The position numbers and the translations under genes were made by a program. Positions 47,301 to 59,300 of a stretch of 64,000 nt of DNA are shown piece after piece. How positions within the stretch are numbered: the first letter of the stretch is position 1; each line of letters starts with the position of its first letter. The DNA is from Lamellibrachia satsuma (lineage: Eukaryota; Annelida; Polychaeta; Sabellida; Siboglinidae), in NCBI GenBank assembly GCA_033239005.1, contig BSQZ01000036.1, forward strand, positions 6,028,501 through 6,092,500, read 5' to 3'. The notes beneath the pieces are model-generated. The model was not told the origin of the DNA, ran no database searches, and worked only from the letters and a program-made list of their open reading frames with translations.

Positions 47301-50300
47301 GACCTTATTTGGCATTCGGTAACCATCGTGGCATCATCCGCGAGCGCTTGCACAGTTCCGTGACGCGCCTCGTGTCTATGAACACTCTGATTGGTCTACG
47401 AAGTTGCGCGAGCGCAAAATTATCCCAGCATGCCGTTTGTTGCCACTTGCCATTGTTTACAAAATATGGCGTCTTTCTCGAGCGATGTGAGTTTTGTATC
47501 TGACAATGTTGATGAAAGCGATAGTTTAAAGTTAGTTTGCATGAAGAAAAGTTGTGGAAAGGGAATGGGTGGTAGAATGTCATCTGTCAAGAAAAGGCGG
47601 CAGTTATTGGCGGCTTCTGCGCGGGGAAAACGAAAGTTAATTTCGTCGCCTGTCAGAAACGCTGGCGAAGACGCGGCAATGCCGGTCGCAGCTGTCACTT
47701 CGACTTCGTTGCCCATTGCCGTGACTGAGTGTGGGACTAGTGATAGTGTTACTGCCGACACCAGTGATGCTACGATAGTGAAAGAGACTGCAGCTATGCC
47801 AAGTAGTGCGTCTCGTAGCAGGACAAAACTAGCACTGATGCGTGATGACAGCAGGCCTATTTCCGTGGCAGATGGTAAGTTGGATGTTTACTTCCTGGTT
47901 CTGGTGATCGTCTAGTGACAATGTAATTTTCAAAGTGTAAACAGTGAGTTATACACATTGGTTTATGCTGATTGCATCTTAGACATATTTAAAAACTATC
48001 AATAGCTGATGTAATGTTTACAAACCAAGTGATCATAGTAACTGTTATTATGATCAAATATAATGTGTGTTTATATATAAATGTTATGTGACTAATTTAA
48101 TAGATAGTGTTGCAGTTTGGTATTTCAACATTGTGTTTATATTTAATGTCGTCATTCGTGCAATTTGTTGTCAATAGTACACTGTTTTATGTGAAGTTTT
48201 CAGGCGTGTTTGTTATATAGTTTTGAAGCATATTCAGTGAAGTTTGTTATTCATATGCTGTATTTAATGTAAATCTCACTTTATGTTATACATCATTACC
48301 AAACATGGTAGATATTTAATAATTTCTACATTTAGCAATTTTTTCATTATTCAGTAGCTTACATGTACAACAATAAACCTTTTATGACAGTTCTTGACCC
48401 ATGTTATATTTGTTCACAGCCCCACACTGGTGTGTCATCGACATCGACCGCATCAACGCATTGCTTGGGAAGACTCACTGCCCTCACTGCCAGTGCGAGA
48501 ACACAGTGCATGTGACCACGGGAGATCACAAGGGGTTCGCGCTGCACTTGACACTTCGCTGCAGCAAGTGTCATTCAGAGCTTGGCAGTGCCTTTTCATC
48601 TCCGGTGCTTGCTACTGGCACCAACCCTCAGCCGTTTGCCATCAATGACATCATGGTGCTACTTTTTAACCGACTCGGCCTGGGCTATACAGCAATGAAA
48701 GAGTTTTGCGGCATACTTGGAATTCCAGGTATGCATCTGAAGACCTTTCAAGAAAAAGAAAAGAAGGTGATTTCCAAGACAGTAGAAGTAACCAACGCTG
48801 TGCTACAGCAGAGTGCTGACGTTGTTCGTGCGATGCACCAAGCCACCAACCCAGGTGATGAAGAGGAGGACGAGTATTCCGTACGTATCACTGTAAGCTT
48901 TGACGGAACCTGGCAGAAGCGAGGTCACACGTCGATGCACGGAGTGGCAGCTGTCATTGATGTTATAACAGGGCTGGTAGTGGACTACGAAGTCCTGTCC
49001 ATGTACTGCCACAGCTGCAGCTGCAAGAAGGCAGAGTTTGGAGCTGACTCGCCTGCCTTCACTGCATGGTATGCCGAGCACCAGGACGACTGCTCCGTGA
49101 ACTACCACGGCAGCTCGAATGCCATGGAAGTGGAGGCAGCAAAGCGTCTGTGGGAGCGATCAGTTCGCAACTATGGACTCATGTATACAGGGATGCTCGG
49201 GGATGGGGATTCAAAAGCATACCAGGCTGTGGTCGAGATGGAGCCATACGGCCCTGACATTCCCATTGTTCGAGAAGAGTGTGTGAACCACGCACATAAA
49301 CGCATGGGCACAGCTCTTCTCAAACTGGCAAAGAAGGAGAAACTTGGAGGGCGTGGCCGTGGTCGTCTGACGAAGGATAAGGCGATGCGGCTGCAGCAGT
49401 ACTATCGATATGCGATCACAGCGAGTGGTGGTGACACGGACAACATGCGGGACAGAGTGTGGGCAACTCTGTTCCACTGCATGAGTACAGATGAGGAGCC
49501 CCATCACACTCGTTGCCCTCGTGGTACAAACTCCTGGTGCTTTTACCAGCGAGCACTGGCGACCGACGAAGAACCACCATCCCATGAATTCCACATCAAG
49601 CACCCTCTAGCCCATGACGTCGCCGAGGCTATGGTGCCGGTCTACCGCCACATGTCTGACCCAAACCTCCTCAAGCGACTCGCCAAGGGAAAGACCCAGA
49701 ACAGCAACGAGTCACTGCACTCCGTCATTTGGAGTCGCTGTTCTAAGACCGTATTTGTCTCACACCGGAAACTGCAAGGGGCTGTCGCTAGAGCGGTTGC
49801 CTGCTTCAATGCTGGTGCATCACACCTGACCGAGGTGATGGAGCTCCTCGCAATTGAAGTTAATGAACTAAGTCTAGCCTTTGTGGACGAGTGTGACCAG
49901 CAGCGGGTTGCCAAAGCAGAGCTGGCTAGCATGACCTCTGCAAAGAAAGACCGAAAGAGGCGGGGCGAGGAGCGGAAGCGAAAGCGGGCATATAACGAGG
50001 AGCAGGAGGGCCCGTCTTATGTGGCTGGGGCATTCTAGACACTAGAAACTGTTCCTATTCTAGTTGTTTCCAACACTTGGCAATTATGTTACAATTATTG
50101 TGGTTACCATGTTATGGTCTTATGATGTCTCATTCAAGTAATCTTGTAATTTGCAGTTGCCCCAGATTTGTTGTTGTTATTATCATGTTGTGGATGTATT
50201 TCATCATAAACATTGTTTGTTATGCATAATTGATGTTGTGAGAAAGCAAACACCTTTAATAGGATTGTTTTGGCTGCTTACAAACATTACTATTCACATT

Positions 50301-53300
50301 ATGACAGTTCAATGTCAAATGGGCGTTTACAGAAAATCAGAATGATGATGCAAATTACCTTTATATTCCTAAAATGCTAAACTGTGTAAATTATGTGGGT
50401 GTATTTCATCTCAAACAGTAGCTATTGTGCATAATTAGTCTCTGGGAAATAAACAAACACCATTTATTTAATGTTTTGCTTGCTTACAATAATTATTATT
50501 CATATTATCACTGTGTAAACTTTGACGGCTGTTTACAGAAAATCACGTTTTTGGTCACATAAACTTGCAACACTCTGGAAGTAAAAATGATATGGTAATT
50601 TGGTTTGGATTATTGTGTTCTCCTGGATATAATGCATAATCTGTATAAAAAACATTTTGGTTTTTGGTTTTATCTTTGTAGTTATCTAAAAAAAATGTCG
50701 AAAGATTTTGCATTTTCAATAAATAAGTTTTGAAAATTCTAAATAAAATATAAATATTCAAACATTTTGAAATGTTTTTTATACAGATTGTGGAGAATAT
50801 CCAGGAGAACACAACAGGCTAAGCCAGATCACCATACCATTTTTACTTCCAGAGTGTTGCAATTTTCTAGATATGCTATAAATACCACTATTTGGCGGCC
50901 ATTTTGTTTATTACCATGGAAACGGGGGGTCTGGCAGAAATTTTTTTTATACATTTTTTACTCAGTAATAGCTTTCCTACAGCTTGGTTGCAAAAAATTA
51001 TGTTAATTATGCTTTAAAAAAAAATGTCCTATCTAGCTGCCATATCTCCCCTTAACATTCAGTTGACATTTGGGATTGCACCTAATTTTGACAATGTTGT
51101 TTTCCCAAAAGGGTTGTTAAAGGCCATTTCCTGGGATTCAATGTGCAATGTTCCTTAATGATAAATGTTTGATGCACTTTCAAATGATGGTATTGCCAAA
51201 TATGTTATGTACTGAATAAGAGCATGCAACATAAAAAGAGTCTTTAAATTTGCTGCCTCACGAAAAGTGCTTAGCAATACCAGCATTAGATTTGCGTGAC
51301 ATCACGTGTGGAACGCCGCCGCCGGCCTTGAGCAAATGCAGCGGCCTGACTGTGATTGACAGCTGTGCAGCATCTCGTAAACAATGACAGCTGACTCCAG
51401 GAGTTTTGCGATCAATGTCAATTTTGACACAGAAATAAAAGCATTTGATGATGAAATATATTTTGGAGAGAGTGGGGATAACGTTCAAGAGATTGAGATT
51501 GATTCTGTTAATGTTAGTCAGCCCGACGTGTTGACCCCATTGTGGTGGTACTCGTAACTCGGTGTACATCTCAAGGAATTAAAGATGTCTTGACATGTAA
51601 CTGTCTTGAAGCCCATCTTCCACTGCATTTATCCCTCAAAGTCGTCAGGTGTCATGAAATGTGACCCAGAAATTACTTTATTCGCAGTAGCATGAGTCCA
51701 GTCTGACCTCCTGTTTCGAATAAAATGTTCCCGTTTCTGCTGAAAAGTCGTGTCTTGGGAATGGCCAGTCAAATTGGAATTGCCACAGTTTTCCACAACA
51801 CATCTTTTCACCACTTCGACACGTCAAGGAGAGAAACGGTTGAAATAAAATCCAGCGGCCTAGAACGTCAGATCTGGGAAAGATGTGTTCCATACGTGAC
51901 ATCACGAATCTGCCCCACGCAGCATTTTAAAATCAATTTATCAATGTTTTGGCCACAATGTAGTTTCGGATTTCCCATAACAGTGAAGCACACATACAAA
52001 TATATAGCCGTCCAGTACATTGCAAGTGGCAACAATATGCAACAAAATAAACAACTAAAAAGTATTGCATTAATAAAACATTAAATTAACTGTTAATTAA
52101 CGTGCTTTTCATTATGTATACTGTGAATGCAACCAAACTGAAAAATCATTCATGCTTCTGACTATAGAGCTTAGGGTTGCTGCTGTAGATATCAGCATAC
52201 TTGTGTTAACATATAGCGGTGATGTGATTGTACTATGTCGCATTAATATGTAAAACAAAACATGCTTAGTGATATAAATACATGTACACATAACTTTTGC
52301 CGTCACGCCGAAGCCGAGTGGCGTTAGGCCGTTACGCTGGCATTTGTTACAATTGTGATCTGTTTCTGACATTAGATTCAAATATTATGCGTTCTCGTGT
52401 AGCAATAATGTTAAAATTCAAAACAAAATGGGCAAATATGTCAGAAGTGTGGCTGTGTAAAGGGGCATTTAAATAAGGAACAGTGACAGTGTGTACATGT
52501 TTTCAAAGGAACATCATTGCTGACATAGTGAGTAAACTAGTTTCTAAGATACTACATGCTACACCTGGTAATTACATTGGCAGTAGTCGGATGTTGGGGA
52601 AAAAGGCAGGAATATGTGCGGCATCGAACAAAATAATCAATCCATTAAATGTTATTTATTTTGGGTGTCAACAAGTCAAAACTGTTCAGTTTTTTTATTA
52701 AAATTAATAGTACGTTTGAATTCATATTGCAACGGCATGAACTTTTCTGGTGGGACAAGTGTCCAGGATTATATACTTGTCCTACACTGGTAGCTACTTG
52801 TCCTAGACAAACGGACAAGTGTTAATGTCGAGCCCTGATTTATATAGTTTTTGTGTACATTTATTTGAAAAAGATATGGCCTTTAAACCATGTTGTTTAA
52901 ATTCCAGAGATTCTTATGCTAAACGATAGAATTCCACATTATGGAAGTCAGTTCTTTTTATGACATGCATGTATTACAAAATGCATTACATTATGAGAAA
53001 CAAGCCTCTAATGCAGATTTCCATGAGAATAAAAAAATTTGGTATAGTTTTGAGTATATCAAGAGACCATTGTCCATGTGGATATATTCCACAAGTTTGG
53101 TGAGATGCCACCCTTATAAGTGGATGAGATGCCACTGTCAATGTGCTGTGATGTTTACAGAAGGCTGTTTCCCAGTTGCGCCATCACAACCGACTGCGAA
53201 CAACGCCTGGGCACAACACATCCGCCGTCACTTCATTCATCCGCCGCAACACGCCACTGAAGTCACAGCTGGTGGGTGCTGGCACGTGTTGCCTTCAACA

Positions 53301-56300
53301 AATGTCGTAGTTTAGACACATAGCGAATGCAATTGGGCAGGACCAATCATAATGGCAATACACTGTGGTCGTTAGAGGCAGGTGGTCTTAGGCAATAACC
53401 ATCTATCAAGACAGAATGCAGCAGGCATCTCCAACTCACTTTAGCAAATGATAGCCTACATGTATAATCTAGATACTACAATATAACTTTGTATATTTAT
53501 AGGTCAAGCAACAGAAGAGGAGTTTTTGCAAAACACTGTAAAAATACTATGTTCATTTAAATATATTAACCTTCAGTCCATATGTGTTAGAATTGCAAAA
53601 ATATATAAACTAAGTTTTTTTGGTGGGAAAATATGCACACATATCTGCATCCCTTCTTACTTTTAAATGTCCACTGTAGAGGCTTAATGATTTGTGTATA
53701 GAAATAATGGGCCTTACTTTGAGAGGCTAGCTGTATATGTTTTTTTATGTTGTAGGACATGGTAGAACTGAAGCGTCAAGAACTGGCGACCAAGGATCAA
53801 CAGAACACAAGTCGACTGCAGAAACGCCAGGAGCTGATGCAGAAGCGGACCGTGGAGCAACGCAAGTCAGTGGCTCACGTCTATTGATTTGTTACCTCAT
53901 TTGTCAAAGTTACTCTATAGGATGGTATGAGAGAAGGCCCAGTATTATTGATTACAATTTAATAAATCTTGATACAACTGTGCTCTATGTGACGTTGCAT
54001 CTGTGCTCTATGTGACAGGAGGCGCGAAGAAAAGCAGTTGCTGGCCGCCCAACGCCGCGAGGAACGCGAAAGAACGATGCGAGAGATGCGTCTTGACATG
54101 GTCCAGCGATCAGTGGAAAAAAGCAACAGAACAAACCAGTCATATGCAATGCGTCTGCGTGAAGAACGTCGTGAACTTAGGTAACTACAGTGACTATTGT
54201 GTTGGCACAAGTGACTATGTTTATAACATGCTTGTTAACAAATGCATTTAAATGTTTTCCTAAACTTTTGATTTTTCAAATACCCAATCAAATGTTGATG
54301 TAATTGTTTGAATAATTATTGTTCGATTGTGCGTGCACCAGGTATACAGTTTTCTATATGAGCCTCATATTGTGTATCATGCATGCTTGTTTGATTTTTG
54401 TCCATCGTGAATAAAATCTACAGTTACAAATTTAATATGAAACAAAACATTACAAATGCATTTATAAATAAATGTGACCCCGGCTGACCAAATCAGTGAT
54501 AAGTATGGAATTTTTTTTCATTTTTGGAAAGGGTGTTGATACAGCTTTACAGTGTTCTAAAAATTATTACGATGCTGCAAAAATTAATGAAGTTATGCCA
54601 CATTGTACACGGTAGGGTAAAAAAAAAGTGAAAACGGCAATTAAAGTTTTGCATCATTTATGTACATGGAAAGTAATGAAATACTGAGTGTATAAGTTTG
54701 GCACACTTTATTTATGTTATAGTATAATAGCATAGTTGTTCTTCTGGTGTATAGGCCATGCTGTCACAATGAACGGCAAGAGCGCTCTCCACGTCCTCTG
54801 GAAACCAGTTTCACTCATTGTGCGGTGCTCTGAAACATACACTTCCATGGTGTGCACAATACAAAAAAATTTATGTTTAGAAAAAATAGGCTACAGACTA
54901 GCAAATAGGTGCATTAATAATTTTTTTGAAGCATATAATTTTAATGAATTTTACTCAAAAGTAGATCAGTTATATTTTGTAATAAATGTTACACCATTAC
55001 CTACCCAAATCATGCATTGCCACACAGTAGGCTCCATGCACCTTGACTTTCGTCTCGGATGACGGCATCAGCCTAATATGGTCTCGCTTGAAGCCTGGCT
55101 CTCATCCAGGCAGAACCTGAGCGTGATTGTCAGCATAGTTCGAGATGAACACAACCGTTCTCTTGATGTCATGAAAAGAGTATATCCTCGCATTGTTGTC
55201 ACGCCTGGCATAACGCTTCTCCTTTGTCCTGATACCAATTCAGTAGTCCATCAACCATATATTGTTATTATTGTAGATGTGAACATAGTACAATAATTAT
55301 GTTCACAAATCAAATAAGACATTGTACTGACAACTGCATCAACACTCACAATGCCACATTAGTCTTTGAATGATGTTAAAGATAATTGAGATAACGATTC
55401 TGATGACTAGGCTCCAATAAATATGATCATTGCAGATATTGACAAATATATTTCTTGGCAGTAACAATCAAAATTGATTTTATACAAGAGGCGTAAAATC
55501 ACACATTGTACATACCACATGTTAATCATAAGAGGAATATTCAGTGTAGCTAAAGAACCAACTTATCACACAAACATGACAATAGTTACTTACAGATGCA
55601 GGAACTTGAATGTGCTGACACAAGCGATGACTCTCGACCATGTAGGTTGTCCTTGGGCGGACTCGCTTCTTCTGAGCCTGATGACTGCAACATGTCATCT
55701 GAAGCACACTTGTCTGCTTTTCCAACATATTATTTAGGAGTGTTATTTTTTACACGTTGGCTGCATTTAAGCAATTAGTGACTTTATAGGAACAATCCGT
55801 CTGTCTTAAAGGGTAAGAAAGTTGCATCGGTCTTACATGCTTAATTTTGGGAAATATCTTGTATAATTATGTTATATGTTTTACGTCACCTCTACAAAAT
55901 CAGAAACTTGAACAAAGTAAAGTTGGCAACATGATGTTTACTTATCATAAGAATCTATCTATCAAAACATTTACGTGGAGTCATTTCCATCATGTCCAGC
56001 CGCTTTTTCAATATTTCCTCTGTTGAAAACAGAGAACAGCTTCACCACCATCCAACTTGCATCCGCACGTGTAATTGAATCAGTAAATCATTATTATTGG
56101 TTAATTACGAAACATGACAATCAAAACAAAGTATAACCAGTTAATCTACATTTAAGCAGCAAAGGTGACTATTTACTATAGGCATATCTGTACGCTAAAA
56201 ATATAATCATAATAGTCACTTAATTGTTACTGTGCTTGCAAAATATGCAATGGCTGCCAATGCAATGTCATGGCAATGATCATAACTGAATCTGGTTTGA

Positions 56301-59300
56301 TCAAACGAGGCCTTGAGGCTTGATTGAATGTAAACAAACCTAAAAGCAGTTGCTTTGAGGATGTCTTGCTCGAGTAGAACATGCTCGGGCAGAGCCACCG
56401 CCCGTTCTATTGCTGCGTCCATGTCACTTGTCAGCATGTTGAACTCATCGATGTCGCTTTCGCTGCCTTCAGTATCACTGACGCTGTCGGACACAAGAAT
56501 CACACCGCCTTTGGTTGCCTTGCTGTCCGACTCCGTGTCACTGTCGCTTGATTCGTTGACATCAGACAGCATATACTTTTCCCATAGCCATGCTAATGCA
56601 TCATCGTCGTCGATGGGTGCACTGAGCAACCGTACGATCGTATCCGACATAATTTAACTACACTCTTGACAAAACTCTCCGGAAAAACAATGAACTTCTA
56701 TATTGACAACTCGCAAAATGGCATCCTTATTTTGATTTGAGTTGCAGAACTGCACATGTGCACAAGCGATCATCCAATAGAAATTGACAGAGCACGACAC
56801 ATGACGCTTGACTTATTAACATGAAAAAGGTGGCTGCTTATTGGTTGCATTTGAGCTGTTTCTGTCCACTGAGCATGGATATGGACTTGTATGCGGGAAA
56901 CATGACTTGACGCGCTTTCCGGTGATACCCAAAATAACGGGGTAACCCCGCAGTGATGTTGTGAATTACACCGTAGAAACACGACCAAGTGCCTTTTGTT
57001 TCTGTCATTCTATGGCGGGTGATTGATAGGGCTGGGCTCATTCTATGGTGGGTGATTGATAGGGCTGGGTTCATTCTATGGCGGGTGATTGATAGGGTTG
57101 GGCTCATTCTAGATTGCATTAAAAAACACTTTATTATTAAGTGTTAATGTAGGGCTGCATATAATGTTAAAGGAAATGCTGAATATTACATTTATTTACA
57201 AAGAAAATCTCAAATCCTGACTTATTACCGATTTGGTCGGCCAGGGTCACAAATGCATAACCAAAACATTGGTAATTGATTGAGATCCTGAAAAATGGCT
57301 AAATTGAAACAATTGCATTCAAATGCATTTGTATAATAGCCTGGTTTATAACATGGCAGAAAGATGAGTAGTAAATGTGCCGTGCATACTTGGCACACTT
57401 GTAGTGAGTGTGGTGCCGTACATACCTGGCACACTTGTAGTGAGTGTGGTGCCTTACATACCTGGCACACTTGTAGTGAGTGTGGTGCCATACATACCTG
57501 GCACACTTGTTGTGAGTTTGGTGCCGTACATACCTGGCACACTTGTTGTGAGTGTGGTGTGTACATACCTGGCACACTTGTAGTGAGTGTGGTGCCATAC
57601 ACACCTGGCATACTTGTAGTGAGTGTGGTGCCATACATACCTGGCACACTTGTAGTGAGTGTGGTGCCATACATACCTGGCACACTTGTTGTGAGTTTGG
57701 TGCCATACACACCTGGCACACTTGTAGTGAGTGTGGTGTCGTACAGACCTGGCACACTTGTAGTGAGTGTGGTGCCGTACAGACCTGGCACACTTGTAAT
57801 GAGCGCGGTTGTTGCAGGGAGAAGAAGATGGCTGATGTGGAGCAGCGTCGGAGACAGGAGGATGAGGCACGCAAACACAAGCTCGCCACTCTGGTCGGTC
57901 TCTTGTCTTCATGCGTACCCTCATTTGTTGTCATAAAATTACACATAATATTTTAGCTTTGTCGATTTTGCAGTTTGTCTATCAACTATTATATGGCCAG
58001 AAATATAAATTATGCTAACACTACTTCCTATGCAACCTTTTCATGGTTACTTGAAATTGTTGTTTATTAAAGTTTTCACTACAAAATATGTCATCAATTC
58101 ATGATTTATCTCATTGGGGACATATTAAAATAAATATGTCCTGGAAATATGTTATAATAAAAGGATAGGAATCCTGCTAATAGAGGACACCAGTCTTTTC
58201 AGCCGCCATGTTGGTTTTATGCAGATTTGCTCATAAATGCTCACTTCTGGCCCCCAACGATACCCTGCCTGCCATAGCAGAAAGAGAACAAAAATAACAC
58301 ATTTACTTCTATTATATATTAAAACAACTAATATTAAAATGTGATAATAGTAATACTGATGGTTTATTTTATAATGACAGGTATTTTAACATTGTTACGG
58401 TGTGCACAACTTAGGTGCTGGAAGTGCATTATCTCGTCAACTAATGCCTATGGTTTGTCACTTGCAGTGAGACAAATATTCTGTGGCCAAAAAAAAATAA
58501 CATTTCTAATATCAGCCATTTCTGCTGGTGACATCCCTAACTCCAACTTTGGTCACCAGGAGGAGGAACAGCGGAAACACGAGGAGTTGAAGCGACGGCA
58601 GCGAGACTACGAGGAGCAGGAACGACTGAGACGCATCGCTGACCAGGAGCGTCAACGACTCCAGCGTCAGCAGGAGTTGGAGCAGGAGCAACGCCGACTC
58701 GCAGAGCGACAACGCCAGCTTGAGGCTGAGAGAGCAAGAGAGGAGCAGGAACGACAGAGGTTGAGGGAGGAAAGGTGAGCGCATTGGGATGTGGTGCGGG
58801 GGATCACGGTTTCCTCTGTGTTTTGTTTTTAGAGATGCTTCCATCTTCTTTTTCTAATACAGCTCATGACTGTGTTAGCCACATGCGAATTGTGGCTAGA
58901 GTATTTTCGAGCTGGGTGTAGGCCTACTGGTGCATGGCAGCGGGTGGTGTAGGCCTACTGGTGCATGGCAGCAGGTGGTGTAGGCCTACTGGTGCATGGC
59001 AGCAGGTGGTGTAGGCCTACTGGTGCATGGCAGCGGGTGGTGTAGGCCTACTGGTGCATGGCAGCAGGTGGTGTAGGCCTACTGGTGTGTGGCAGAAGGT
59101 GGTGTAGGCCTACTGGTGAGTGGCAGCGGGTGGTGTGTGCCTACTTGCGAGTGGCAGCGGGTGGTGTAGGCCTACTTGTGAGTGGCAGCGGGTGGTGTAG
59201 GCCTACTTGTGCGTGGCAGCGGGTGGTGTGTGCCTACTTGTGCGTGGTAGCGGATGGTGTAGGCCTACTGGTGCGTGGCAGCAGGTGGTGTAGGCCTACT

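Noticed and set aside
46918..53000. Terminal inverted repeats of the Mutator-like element
   Set aside because: I compared the 5' flank (46918-47300) with the 3' flank (50040-51130) and saw no convincing inverted match; the foldback at 50565-50862 is a separate element.
57225..57956. Six overlapping frames with CQVC or HTWHTCSECG repeats
   Set aside because: 36-bp satellite in an INCENP intron. Cys-rich look comes from the repeat. Only 57818-57893 is coding.
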